This document shows, in pieces, positions 1-8,072 of a stretch of DNA of 50,339 nucleotides. A program made the translations under genes and the position numbers. This stretch comes from JBBPYA01 sp038200385. Lineage in GTDB: Bacteria; Actinomycetota; Actinomycetes; Mycobacteriales; Geodermatophilaceae. Each line of letters opens with the position of its first letter. Within the stretch, counting starts at the first letter, position 1. Below the pieces are notes generated by a model that was given only the letters and a program-made list of their open reading frames with translations, made no database searches and was not told the origin of the DNA. The DNA is taken from positions 1 through 50,339 of the forward strand of contig JBBPYA010000120.1 in NCBI GenBank assembly GCA_038200385.1. Reading direction: 5' to 3'.

Positions 1-2
1 CC

Positions 3-1466
3 GTCGGGGCCGTCCTGGAGACCGACGAGCACCGGGCGCTGGTCGAGACCGCGCAGCCGGATGCCCCCGACCTGCGCCACGTCTGGCAACTGGAGGGCAC
101 CGGGCTGGCCGACCTGCGCACCGGAGGCGCCGATCTGGACGACGCCGAGGTGGTGCAGCGCCGTGCGGCGACCGGGGCGCAGAGCCTGTGCAGCATCATC
201 TACACCAGCGGCACCACGGGTCGACCGAAGGGCTGCGAGCTGACCCACGGCAACCTGCTCTTCGACATCGGCAACGCGATCCCCGGCCTGCAGGCGCTGT
301 TCAACAAGCAGGGCTCCACCCTGCTGTTCCTGCCGCTGGCCCACGTCTTCGCCCGGCTGATCCAGTGCGGCGCAGTGCAGACCGGGGCCCGTCTCGGCCA
401 CACCGCGGACGTCAAGAACCTCATCGCCGACCTGGGTGCCTTCGGCCCGACGTTCCTGCTGTCGGTGCCGCGGGTGTTCGAGAAGATCTACAACTCGGCC
501 AAGCAGCGGGCGCACGCCGAGGGCAAGGGAAAGATCTTCGACGTCGCCGAGGACACCGCGATCGCCTACTCCGAGGCGCTGGACAAGGGGGGTCCCGGTC
601 TGCTGGACAAGGGTGGTCCCGGTCTGCTGCTCAAGACCAGGCACGCGCTGTTCGACAAGCTGGTGTACACCAAGCTGCGACACGCGCTCGGCGGCCGCTG
701 CCACTCCGCGGTGTCCGGGGGCGCGCCGCTGGGGGCCCGGCTCGGCCACTTCTTCCGCGGGATCGGGCTGACGGTCTACGAGGGCTACGGGCTGACCGAG
801 ACCTCCGCCGCGTCGACGGTCAACCTGCGCGACGCGATCAAGATCGGCACCGTCGGCAAGCCGTTGCCCGGTGTGGGCATCCGGATCGCCGACGACGGCG
901 AGATCCTGCTCAAGGGCCCGCACATCATGCGCGGGTACTGGCTCAACGAGGCCGCCACCCGCGAGGTGCTGACCGAGGACGGCTGGTTCCACACCGGCGA
1001 CCTGGGGGACCTCGACACCGACGGCTTCCTGCGGATCACCGGTCGCAAGAAGGAGATCATCGTGACCGCCGGCGGCAAGAACGTGGCCCCCGCGGTACTG
1101 GAGGATCGGCTCCGGGCGCACCCGCTGGTCAGCCAGTGCGTGGCCGTCGGGGACCAGCAGCCCTTCATCGGCTGCCTGGTCACCATCGACGCCGACGCGT
1201 TCCCGGACTGGAAGTCCAGGCACGGCAAGCCCTCCGAGGCCACCATCGGGGACCTGCGCGACGACGCGGACCTGCACGCGGAGATCCAGACCGCGGTGGA
1301 TGAGGCGAACCGCGCGGTGTCGGGCGCGGAGGCGATCAAGAAGTTCCGGATCCTCGCCGTCGACTTCACCGTCGAGGGCGGCGACCTGACGCCGAAACTG
1401 AGTGTCAAGCGCAGCGTCGTACTCAAGGAGTACGCCGACGACATCGCCGCGCTGTACACCCGCTGA
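3..1466 (+). CDS. long-chain fatty-acid--CoA ligase (AMP-binding), 5' end outside window
   Basis: This enzyme adenylates a fatty acid with ATP and transfers it to CoA, feeding lipid synthesis or beta-oxidation. The reading frame is open from the first bases, so the N-terminus lies outside the window and about 487 codons are visible. The AMP-binding loop YTSGTTGRPKG begins near base 201. It is followed by the adenylate motif GYGLTETSA, the hinge DGWFHTGDLGD and the C-terminal KKEIIVTAGGKNVAP segment, all expected of ANL-superfamily ligases. Its place next to pimB matches fadD15 (Rv2187) of M. tuberculosis by gene order, as recalled. The coding sequence contains a nearly exact 24-bp tandem duplication (582-629) that doubles DKGGPGLL. 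The ligase call is secure; chain-length preference cannot be read from sequence. Confidence 0.93.
   Translation, partial: VGAVLETDEHRALVETAQPDAPDLRHVWQLEGTGLADLRTGGADLDDAEVVQRRAATGAQSLCSIIYTSGTTGRPKGCELTHGNLLFDIGNAIPGLQALFNKQGSTLLFLPLAHVFARLIQCGAVQTGARLGHTADVKNLIADLGAFGPTFLLSVPRVFEKIYNSAKQRAHAEGKGKIFDVAEDTAIAYSEALDKGGPGLLDKGGPGLLLKTRHALFDKLVYTKLRHALGGRCHSAVSGGAPLGARLGHFFRGIGLTVYEGYGLTETSAASTVNLRDAIKIGTVGKPLPGVGIRIADDGEILLKGPHIMRGYWLNEAATREVLTEDGWFHTGDLGDLDTDGFLRITGRKKEIIVTAGGKNVAPAVLEDRLRAHPLVSQCVAVGDQQPFIGCLVTIDADAFPDWKSRHGKPSEATIGDLRDDADLHAEIQTAVDEANRAVSGAEAIKKFRILAVDFTVEGGDLTPKLSVKRSVVLKEYADDIAALYTR
582..629 (+). repeat. 24-bp in-frame tandem duplication inside the acyl-CoA ligase gene
   Basis: Two adjacent 24-base units (582-605 and 606-629) differ at one position and encode DKGGPGLL twice. 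The duplication keeps the frame and lies in the linker between the core N-terminal motifs, so the enzyme is probably still functional. Confidence 0.9.
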
Positions 1467-1467
1467 G

Positions 1468-1486
1468 CCGGCCGGCCTCCGGCCGG
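1468..1486. terminator. GC hairpin between convergent genes
   Basis: The 32-bp gap between the convergent ligase and pimB genes contains two copies of CCGGCCGG separated by CCT. They can form an 8-bp perfect stem with a 3-base loop on either strand. There is no U-tract, so this is a possible bidirectional terminator of the actinobacterial type rather than a canonical one. Confidence 0.45.
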
Positions 1487-1497
1487 ACCCCGCGCGG

Positions 1498-2637
1498 TCA
1501 GGGTGCGCGCAGCAGGCCGGACAGGCGTCGCGCCAGCAGGTCCCAGTCCCACTCCGCCTCGACCCAGGCCCGGCCGGCCCGGCCCATCGCGGCGGCCCGC
1601 TCGGGCTCGGACAGCAGCGCGATCAACCGGTCGGCGACCACTTGCGCAGATCGGGGGTCGAGCGCCACGAACCCCGTCTCGCCCGCCCGCACCGCCTCCG
1701 GGGCTCCGCCGGAGTTGCCGGCCAGCACCGGGAGCCCGCACGCCGAGGCCTCCAGGTAGACCATCCCGAGCCCCTCGACGTCCAACCCGCCGCGCCGGGT
1801 GCGGCACGGCATCGCAAAGACGTGACCGGCCCGGTAGTACGTCGGCAGCTGCCGCCACGGCACCTCACCGGCGAAACGCACCGCGTCGCGCACACCCTCG
1901 GCGGCGGCCAGCCGGACCAGCCGGTCCCGGTCGGGGCCGCCGCCGACGAGCAGCAGCATGGCACCCGGGACCACCGACCGGACGCGCGGCAGCGCGCGGA
2001 TCAGGACGTCCTGTCCCTTGCGCCGGACCAGCCTGGACACGCACACGATCGTCGGGGCCGCACCCAGGCCGAGCGCGGCCCGCACCGATCCGCCGTCCAC
2101 CGTCGGGTGGAACAACGCGGTGTCGACTCCGGGCGGCAGGTGGGCCAGTCCGGCGGCCGGGTCCAGCGCGGGGGCCAGCCCGCCGCGGGTGAACTCGGTG
2201 ATGTAGGTGAGCACGTCGACCTGCCGGCTGATCCGGCGCAACAGCCGGCGGGCGCCGGGTAGGGCGGCCCAACCGGTCTCGTGTCCGTGGGTCGAGGCCA
2301 CGACGTGCTCGATCCCGGCCTCGCGCAGCCGCGGGGTGAGCAGCGCCAGCGGCGCCGCGGCGCCGAACCACACCGTGCGACAGCCCTCGGCGCGGGCGAT
2401 CTGGGCGGCCCGCCGCGCGACCGCGGGGATCGGCAGCAGGATCCGGGAGCGGTCCCGCACCACCGGGTACGGCGCTGCGGCGTCGTGCCGTTCCCAGCCG
2501 GGGTGCCGCGAGGCGTAGACCACGACCGAGCCGGCCGGTTGCCGGTCAACCAGGGCACCGACGTAGGTCTGGATGCCGCCGGTCCGCGGCGGGAAGTCGT
2601 TGGTGACGACCAGGGTGCGCGCGGGTGGTCCGGTCAC
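1498..2637 (-). CDS. pimB: GT4 glycosyltransferase, phosphatidylinositol mannosyltransferase PimB type
   Basis: This is a GDP-mannose-dependent family GT4 glycosyltransferase, 379 residues with no membrane segment. PimB adds the second mannose to phosphatidylinositol monomannoside on the cytoplasmic membrane face. The N-terminal Rossmann start VTNDFPPRTGGIQ (residues about 10-22) is characteristic of PimB-type enzymes. The donor-binding region carries GLDVEGLGMVYLEASACGLPV, with the EX7E-like glutamates, near residues 285-305. Its convergent position beside an acyl-CoA ligase and near an NlpC/P60 gene matches the Rv2187-Rv2190c order. The GTG start has no clear Shine-Dalgarno but lies 6 nt after TAGGGC, a near-match to a -10 box. 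A different mannosyl acceptor cannot be excluded. Confidence 0.85.
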   Translation of the reverse strand: MTGPPARTLVVTNDFPPRTGGIQTYVGALVDRQPAGSVVVYASRHPGWERHDAAAPYPVVRDRSRILLPIPAVARRAAQIARAEGCRTVWFGAAAPLALLTPRLREAGIEHVVASTHGHETGWAALPGARRLLRRISRQVDVLTYITEFTRGGLAPALDPAAGLAHLPPGVDTALFHPTVDGGSVRAALGLGAAPTIVCVSRLVRRKGQDVLIRALPRVRSVVPGAMLLLVGGGPDRDRLVRLAAAEGVRDAVRFAGEVPWRQLPTYYRAGHVFAMPCRTRRGGLDVEGLGMVYLEASACGLPVLAGNSGGAPEAVRAGETGFVALDPRSAQVVADRLIALLSEPERAAAMGRAGRAWVEAEWDWDLLARRLSGLLRAP

Positions 2638-2677
2638 GGTTGCGCCCTACCGCGCCGACTGCCCGGCAGGGCGTCGG

Positions 2678-3994
2678 TCAGGGCAGCGCGACCCGCTGGG
2701 CGTGGTTGTAGTCCCAGCCGGCGGCGTCGATGCTCTGGATGCTCACCACGCTGCCCGTGTTGGGCGCGTGGATCATCTGGCCGTTGCCGATGTAGATGCC
2801 GACGTGGTGGATCGGGTTGTAGAAGAACACCAGGTCGCCGGGCAGTAGCTGGTCGCGCGGGACGTAGACGCCCATCGTGGACTGCATGGTGCTGGAGTGC
2901 GGCAGGTTGATGCCGGCGGCGGCGTAGGAGTACATCGTCAGACCCGAGCAGTCGAAGGCGTTCGGTCCGGCGGCGGCCCACACGTAGGGGTCACCCAGCT
3001 GCGCGTAGGCCGTGTCCACGGCAATCTGCGCCGCTGCCGTTGGGGCCACGATCGGGGAGGACGGGGCCGGCGGCGCGTCCTGCGACGGGGCCTGCGCGGG
3101 GGCCGACGACGGGCGCTGCGAACCCCCGCCGGTGCTCGTCGAACTGCTCGTGCTCGGCTGGCTGGCCTGGGCGGTCTGGGCGGCCTGGGCGGCCTGAGCG
3201 GCCTGAGCGGCCTGAGCGGCCTGGGCGGCCTGGGCGGCCTCGTGGGCCCGGGCGAGGGCGGCCTTGCGCTCCTGCTCGGTCAGCGTCGCCAGCAGCGCCT
3301 GGAGCTTGGGGAGGTCGGCCTCGATCCGGGTCTGCTTGGCCTGCAGATCCACGGCCGCGGCGGCTGCCTCGGCCAGCGCTTGCTCCGAGCGCTGGGTCAG
3401 CTCGGCCGCCTGGGCGCGGGCCTTGGCCAGGGTGACTGCCAGATCGTTGCTGTGCGCGGAGATCGCATCGAGGGTGTTCAGCCGGTCCAGGAACTCCTGC
3501 GGGGAGCCGCTGGTCATCAGCACCGTGAACCCGGCGATCGGGTCCCCGGTGTAGGCGCCCTGGGCGACGTCGCGGACCTGGGCGTCGAGGGTGGCGATGT
3601 CCCGTTGGACCTGGCCGAGCTGCGCGGAGGCGACAGCAGCCTCGGCGCGACGCTGGTCACGCAGGATCTTCGCCTCGTTGTACTGCTCGGTGACGATCTC
3701 GATCTGATCGTTGAGCTTGGCCACCTCGTCCTGGGCCTGCGCAGCGGTCGTCGGCTCGGCAGGTGCTGCGGCCGGGGCCGGTGCCGGCGCGGAGGTGCTC
3801 GGCGCCGGCGCGGTGCCACCGGGTGCGGCGTACGCCGCGGGAGCCAGGCTCAGACCGAGGGCAGCGGCGGCGACGACGGTGACGAGGCGGGCCGAGCGGC
3901 GGGCCGAGCCGCGGGCCGAGGACCGGGCTCGGCGGCGGGCGGGGAATCGGGTGAAGCGGCCGGCAGGGCGGCGCAGGGCAGCTGAGGTCGCCAC
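2678..3994 (-). CDS. secreted NlpC/P60 peptidoglycan endopeptidase (RipC-like)
   Basis: This is a cell-wall hydrolase that cuts peptide stems of peptidoglycan outside the membrane. It has a basic N-terminus, a hydrophobic signal segment ending in APAAYA, a long coiled coil (about residues 85-270) and an Ala/Gln-rich repeat stretch. A Ser/Thr/Pro linker leads to a C-terminal NlpC/P60 domain with the catalytic Cys in NAFDCSGL and the His in HHVGIYIG. The GTG at 3994 is preferred because AGAAGGAG lies about 11 nt upstream; a GTG at 4018 is in frame but lies upstream of that site. The gene sits behind a c-di-AMP riboswitch, so expression should follow c-di-AMP levels. By position it corresponds to ripC (Rv2190c). 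Confidence 0.9.
   Translation of the reverse strand: MATSAALRRPAGRFTRFPARRRARSSARGSARRSARLVTVVAAAALGLSLAPAAYAAPGGTAPAPSTSAPAPAPAAAPAEPTTAAQAQDEVAKLNDQIEIVTEQYNEAKILRDQRRAEAAVASAQLGQVQRDIATLDAQVRDVAQGAYTGDPIAGFTVLMTSGSPQEFLDRLNTLDAISAHSNDLAVTLAKARAQAAELTQRSEQALAEAAAAAVDLQAKQTRIEADLPKLQALLATLTEQERKAALARAHEAAQAAQAAQAAQAAQAAQAAQTAQASQPSTSSSTSTGGGSQRPSSAPAQAPSQDAPPAPSSPIVAPTAAAQIAVDTAYAQLGDPYVWAAAGPNAFDCSGLTMYSYAAAGINLPHSSTMQSTMGVYVPRDQLLPGDLVFFYNPIHHVGIYIGNGQMIHAPNTGSVVSIQSIDAAGWDYNHAQRVALP
3163..3240 (-). repeat. 9-bp tandem repeat encoding an AAQ-rich stretch
   Basis: About eight copies of a 9-base unit resembling GGCCTG(G/A)GC encode repeated Ala-Ala-Gln between the coiled coil and the Ser/Thr linker of the NlpC/P60 protein. 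Such a tract is prone to copy-number change by slippage, always in frame. Confidence 0.85.
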
Positions 3995-4022
3995 GGGCGG
4001 CGGCACTCCTTCTTCCACGTCG

Positions 4023-4195
4023 ACCGCCTACCGAGTTAGCTGACGGGTTCGGGCTGGGAAGCTGCCCTACGGCGCGCCCGACGTACGAGGTCGGCGCTCC
4101 GATTCACCCCAAGGACTACGTGGGTCCCCGGCTCGGTTCGGCCTCCGGTACGCGAGGTGTCCTCGCGTGGGCGGCCGGACCTGATTCGGCGGTGA
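4023..4195 (-). promoter_or_regulatory. c-di-AMP riboswitch (ydaO/yuaA class) in the NlpC/P60 leader
   Basis: Read on the minus strand, the leader contains the conserved blocks of the ydaO class: CCGGGGACCCACGUA, then UUGGGGUGAAUCGG, then CCCGUCAGCUAACUC followed by GGCGG. The closing stem can form between CCGCC at about 4188-4192 and GGCGG at 4024-4028. This class senses cyclic di-AMP and in actinobacteria commonly precedes cell-wall hydrolase genes. Its end lies about 30 nt from the start of the hydrolase, so control could be at transcription or translation; no clear terminator is visible. Confidence 0.88.
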
Positions 4196-4316
4196 CCGGC
4201 CGAGGTCACCCGGCGGTGACAGAGGCTCAGACGGTCGCTCGACACGATAGGTGTCGTGACCTTGCTGTGACAAACCGCCGCGGCGTTTTCCCCAGACTTT
4301 TTGGTGATCTGCGCGA

Positions 4317-4553
4317 TCACCCCGCTCTTTCTCTACCGGAGGTGACCGACCCCTCACACTCAGTCGAGATCTGTACGAGTCGAAGCGGAGGGACCAGCCC
4401 GGCGCCGGCCAGCGCCTGGACGGCACGCCGGTCCACCTCGTCCAGCTCCCAGCCCTCGTCCTGCTCGCCGGTGTCGCCGGCCAGCAGCACCGTGACCACA
4501 CAGTCCGAACAGGCCGGCCCGCGGACGGCGCACTCGTCGCAGTCGATGATCAT
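4317..4553 (-). CDS. small conserved actinobacterial protein, function unknown
   Basis: This is a 78-residue protein starting MIIDCDECAVRGPACSDCVV, with four cysteines in the first 18 residues (Cys5, Cys8, Cys15, Cys18). The spacing could bind a metal. The remainder is acidic and ends in a short basic tail. The ATG is preceded by GGAGG with a 5-nt spacer, a strong site. It lies between the NYN-domain remnant and the riboswitch-controlled hydrolase, all on the minus strand. I recall similar small proteins at this position in other actinobacteria but know no assigned function. Confidence 0.75.
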   Translation of the reverse strand: MIIDCDECAVRGPACSDCVVTVLLAGDTGEQDEGWELDEVDRRAVQALAGAGLVPPLRLVQISTECEGSVTSGRERAG

Positions 4554-4630
4554 CGTGCCTCCAGTGGGTGCGCCGCGGGGTGCGGCGGTCTGTCCGGAGG
4601 CTAGGTGTCGCCACCGACAGAACCGCTCGG

Positions 4631-5134
4631 TCAGGCCCGGTCGAGCCGGCGGACCAGTACCTGCGCGGGCAACGGGCGCGCGCCGCTGACCCGTACCGAG
4701 TCGGCGACCTCCCGGTCACTGGAGACCCCGCCCGACTGAACGTCACCCGGACGTGGCGCGGGGTCGGCGGCAGGACCGGGGGGCGCTGCGCGCCGTCGAA
4801 GGCACAGGTGACCTCGACGCCGTAGCCGGTCTTGGTGACGTTGTAGCCGTCCACGATCAGATGCGCGGCCGGCAGCGCGAGCAACCGGTCCAGCAGCAAC
4901 CACAGCTTCGCGTCGTCGGCGGTACGGGCCTGCCGGACGCTGCTCCGGGCCGCCTCGGAGGCCCGGCTCGGCCTCGTGCAGTCGTTGCCGTACCCGCCGG
5001 CTCTCGGTCTGCGCGGAGGCCTGGGCCAGCGCCAGCTCCTCGCGCAGCGCGGTCGTCTCACGGTGCACCGCGGGCTCGGTAGCGGCGCCGACGACCGGCC
5101 CGGACGCCGGGCGCAGCGGATCCTGCGAGGTCAT
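4631..5134 (-). pseudogene. NYN (PIN-like) RNA-binding/nuclease gene, broken by internal deletions
   Basis: The N-terminal coiled-coil segment begins at ATG 5134 and stays in frame to about RVRQRLHEAE. The match then moves to another frame for KLWLLLD, RLLALPAAHLIVDGYNVTK and VEVTCAFDGAQRPPV. It returns to the first frame for VSSDREVADSVRVSGARP and the C-terminal VRRLDRA. Compared with the family as I recall it, pieces are missing after HEAE, after LWLLLD, after KTGYG and after VTFSRAG. The surviving pieces show little point decay. The NYN core aspartate in VDGYN is present but the domain is incomplete. This is best read as a recently eroded gene, although sequencing error should be checked. 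Confidence 0.75.
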
Positions 5135-5217
5135 CGCTGCGCGATCCGGGTCGGCCGCCCCTCCAATCTGGTGCGCCCACCCCGGCCGGGTTCCGCAGTT
5201 TCGTCGTACCGGCGACC

Positions 5218-5229
5218 TACCGTCCGGCC
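5218..5229 (+). promoter_or_regulatory. -10 box placed for a leaderless transcript
   Basis: TACCGT is followed by six bases and then the ATG of the nuclease gene, which has no Shine-Dalgarno. A start of transcription at that ATG would give a leaderless mRNA. No clear -35 element is visible. Confidence 0.5.
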
Positions 5230-7026
5230 ATGCCCGCCACCGGTCGACCCCTGGCCGGATGTCCGCTGTTCGTGCAGCCGACGTTCGACGAGCTCGGCGA
5301 GCCGCTGCGGGAGGTCAGCTTCGTCGTGGTCGACCTGGAGACCACCGGCGGCGCCCCCGGCGCGCACGCGATCACCGAGATCGGAGCGGTGAAGGTCCGC
5401 GGCGGGCAGGTCGAGGGCGAGTTCCAGACCCTGGTCGATCCGGGGTGCGCCATCCCGCCGTTCATCTCCGTGCTGACCGGGATCACCGACACGATGGTCG
5501 TGGCCGCGCCAAGGATCGAGCGGGCCCTCCCCGCGTTCCTCGAGTTCGCCGCCGGCAGCGTGCTGGTGGCCCACAACGCGCCCTTCGACGTGGGGTTCCT
5601 GCGGGCGGCCTGCGCGGGCCTGGACATCACCTGGCCGGGTTTCGTGAGCATTGACACCGCGACCCTGGCCCGGCGGGTGCTCAGCCGCGACGAGGTTCCC
5701 AACTGCAAGCTGGGCACGCTGGCGCCGTTCTTCCACGCCCGGACCAGACCCACGCACCGCGCGCTGGAGGATGCCCGGGCCACCGTCGACGTGCTGCACG
5801 GACTGCTCGAGCGGCTGGGCCCGCTCGGGGTGCACTCGCTGGAGGAGCTGCGCTCCATCGAGCACCAGGTCGCCCCGGAGCGGCGGCGCAAGCGCTACCT
5901 CGCGCAGGATCTGCCCAGCGCACCCGGCGTGTACGTGTTCAAGGACGGCCGCGGCGAGCCCCTGTACGTCGGGACCAGCAAGGACATCCGGGCCAGGGTG
6001 CGCAGCTACTTCGTGGCCAGTGAGAAGCGTTCCCGGATGACCGAGATGGTCGGCATCGCCGAGCGCGTCGATCCGATCGTGTGTGCCCACGAGCTGGAGG
6101 CGCAGGTCCGCGAACTGCGGCTGATCGCCGAGTGCAAGCCCCGCTACAACCGGCGGTCCCGGTTTCCGGAGCGGGCGGTGTGGGTGGCGCTGACCGTGGA
6201 GGCGTTCCCCAGGCTCTGTCTGGTCCGCCGGGTCCGCGATGACGGCCGCACCTACCTCGGCCCGTTCGGTTCCCGGCGCTCGGCCCAGCAGGCGGTGGAC
6301 GCGATCCACGAGGCGCTGCCGCTGCGCCAGTGCGCCGGGCGGCTGTCGAGTAGTGCGCGTGGCAGCGCCTGCGCGCTGGCCGGGATCGGCCGCTGCGGCG
6401 CCCCCTGCGAGGGCCGGCAGGGGATTGCCGAGTACGCCGAGATCGTCCGGGCGCTGCAGGCGGCGCTGGCCACGGACCCGCGCCCTCTGCTCACGCCGCT
6501 GCTGGACCGGATCGACCGGCTGTGCGCGACGGAGCGCTTCGAGACCGCGGCGGCCGTGCGCGACCGGGCCGCCACGCTGATCCGGGTCTGCGCCAGATTG
6601 CAGCGGCTGCGCCAGCTGACCGACGTCGCGGAGCTGGTCGCGGGACGCCCGGACGGGTGCGGCGGGTGGGATCTCGCGGTGGTCCGCCGAGGCCGGCTGG
6701 TGGCCGCCGAGCACGCCATTCGCGGTGTCGCGCCGCACCCGGTCGTCGATGCGATGCGGGCCACGGCGGAGACGGTGCTGGCCGGTCCGGGCCCGCTGCC
6801 GGCGTGCTCGGCCGAGGAGGCCGAGTGCGTCCTGCGCTGGCTGGAGCGACCGGGCACCCGGCTGATCCACCTCGAAGGGACCCTCGCCAGCCCGGCGGGC
6901 GGCGCCCGCGGACTGCAGGGCTGGTTGGCCGCGGTCGACCTCGGCCGCGGGCAGGCCGACCCGTTCGCCGACCGCCGCCGGTTGCGCACCGAGGCCCGCC
7001 CCGCCCGGGCGCCCCGGTCAGCCTGA
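5230..7026 (+). CDS. DEDDh 3'-5' exonuclease fused to a GIY-YIG (UvrC/Cho-like) domain
   Basis: This 598-residue protein joins two nuclease modules. The N-terminal DnaQ-like domain (about 30-205) has exonuclease motifs FVVVDLETTGG, HNAPFDVGFL and HRALEDARATVDV. A GIY-YIG domain follows (about 225-320) with APGVYVFKDGRGEPLYVGTS and the RARVRSYF arginine. The remainder resembles the UvrC/Cho middle region, with CKPRYNRRSRFP and a Cys-containing CALAGIGRCGAPCEG segment. The fusion matches Rv2191 of M. tuberculosis and probably acts in DNA repair. It is divergent from the NYN remnant and has a leaderless-type promoter. The C-terminal UvrD/ERCC1-binding part of true UvrC is absent. Confidence 0.9.
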   Translation: MPATGRPLAGCPLFVQPTFDELGEPLREVSFVVVDLETTGGAPGAHAITEIGAVKVRGGQVEGEFQTLVDPGCAIPPFISVLTGITDTMVVAAPRIERALPAFLEFAAGSVLVAHNAPFDVGFLRAACAGLDITWPGFVSIDTATLARRVLSRDEVPNCKLGTLAPFFHARTRPTHRALEDARATVDVLHGLLERLGPLGVHSLEELRSIEHQVAPERRRKRYLAQDLPSAPGVYVFKDGRGEPLYVGTSKDIRARVRSYFVASEKRSRMTEMVGIAERVDPIVCAHELEAQVRELRLIAECKPRYNRRSRFPERAVWVALTVEAFPRLCLVRRVRDDGRTYLGPFGSRRSAQQAVDAIHEALPLRQCAGRLSSSARGSACALAGIGRCGAPCEGRQGIAEYAEIVRALQAALATDPRPLLTPLLDRIDRLCATERFETAAAVRDRAATLIRVCARLQRLRQLTDVAELVAGRPDGCGGWDLAVVRRGRLVAAEHAIRGVAPHPVVDAMRATAETVLAGPGPLPACSAEEAECVLRWLERPGTRLIHLEGTLASPAGGARGLQGWLAAVDLGRGQADPFADRRRLRTEARPARAPRSA

Positions 7027-7111
7027 CCGGGCGCGGGGACGGCCGGCGGGAGGTACGGCGGCGCGCCGGTACCATCGCGCTGCCCGCAGCATCCGGCCCT
7101 GGGAGCCTGCC

Positions 7112-7390
7112 GTGATCACCGCGATCGTCATGATCAGTGCCGCGACCGACGCCATCCCCGAGGTGGCCGCGGCCATCGCCGACCTCGACGGGGTGAGCGA
7201 GGTGTACAGCGTCGCCGGGCACGTCGACCTCATCGCGGTGGTCCGGGTCCGCCAGTTCGACGATGTCGCCGAGGTGATCGCCGGCTCGATCAACCGGGTA
7301 GAGGGCGTCCAGGACACCGAGACCCACATCGCCTTCCGCGCCTACTCCAAGCACGACCTGGAGGCGGCGTTCGCGCTCGGCTTCGAGTAG
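7112..7390 (+). CDS. stand-alone Lrp/AsnC ligand-binding (RAM) domain protein
   Basis: This 92-residue protein consists only of the alpha/beta sandwich that binds amino acids in Lrp/AsnC regulators. Typical elements are the opening strand ITAIVMISAA, VSEVYSVAGHVDLIAVVRV and the C-terminal strand region TETHIAFRAYS. It has no helix-turn-helix, so it may act as an effector sensor or pair with a full-length regulator. The GTG start follows a GGGAG site. It lies downstream of the nuclease gene on the same strand and is convergent with the spermidine-synthase-like gene. Confidence 0.85.
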   Translation: MITAIVMISAATDAIPEVAAAIADLDGVSEVYSVAGHVDLIAVVRVRQFDDVAEVIAGSINRVEGVQDTETHIAFRAYSKHDLEAAFALGFE

Positions 7391-7394
7391 GGCC

Positions 7395-8072
7395 TCAGGT
7401 GCGCGCGGCCAGGTAGACGACGTCGGGCTCGCCGCGGGGCACCGCGACCGTCCGGAGCTGCACACCCCCGTCGAAGGCTTCCCGGAGCCGACCCTCGAAA
7501 TCCGGGTCGGCGGCCGCGCTCCACACCGCCAGGACGCCGCCCGGCCGCAGCACCCGGCGCAGCGCGGCGATGCCCGCGTCGGTGTAGAGGACGGCGTTGG
7601 CCGGCATGACCGTCCACTGCGGACCGTTGTCGACGTCGAGGCAGACCACGTCGTACCCCCTGGGCTCCTGGGAGGGCAGCCAGCCGACCAGGTCGGCGCA
7701 CACCAGCCGCACCCTGGGGTCATCGCACCCGTCCCCGGAGAACCGGCCAAGGTGGCTGCGTTGCCAGTCCACGATCGCCGGCTCGATCTCGACGACGCCG
7801 ACCCCGGTCACGTGCTCGTGGCGCAGCACCTCGGCGAGGGTGAAGCCCACCCCCAGGCCCCCGAGCAGCACCCGGGTCTCAGCCTGCCGGCCGGCCAGCG
7901 CGGCGGAGGCGAGCAACCGCTCGGAGCGCCCGTCCCGGGTGTCCATGAGAAACACCCCGTTGCTGATGATCTCGAACTGCGCGCCGTCCCGGCGCAGGAC
8001 CAGCTCGCCCCGCGCCGTCATCCGACGTTCGAGGACGGTCAGGGCCGGGCGTCCTGGCTGACCTCGCACCAC
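7395..8072 (-). CDS. spermidine synthase-like methyltransferase-fold protein
   Basis: This 225-residue protein has the Rossmann fold of the polyamine synthase/SAM-methyltransferase superfamily. The nucleotide-binding loop is LLGGLGVGFTLAEVL (about 70-84), followed by the acidic VVEIEP strand end and YDVVCLDVDNGP. It lacks the full N-terminal domain of SpeE and is shorter, so the substrate is uncertain. The GTG at 8072 overlaps the end of trpD by 34 bp, which suggests co-transcription. An ATG at 8021 is an alternative, but the preceding TVLERR residues look family-conserved. Confidence 0.75.
   Translation of the reverse strand: MVRGQPGRPALTVLERRMTARGELVLRRDGAQFEIISNGVFLMDTRDGRSERLLASAALAGRQAETRVLLGGLGVGFTLAEVLRHEHVTGVGVVEIEPAIVDWQRSHLGRFSGDGCDDPRVRLVCADLVGWLPSQEPRGYDVVCLDVDNGPQWTVMPANAVLYTDAGIAALRRVLRPGGVLAVWSAAADPDFEGRLREAFDGGVQLRTVAVPRGEPDVVYLAART

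Noticed and set aside
3163..3240. CRISPR-like short repeat
   Set aside because: The units are contiguous 9-mers without spacers and are in frame within the NlpC/P60 gene.
5131..6870. 579-residue minus-strand frame opposite the DEDDh/GIY-YIG gene
   Set aside because: It is a GC-rich shadow of the real gene, with Arg/Gly/Gln-rich low complexity and no domain. The plus-strand protein has all exonuclease motifs.
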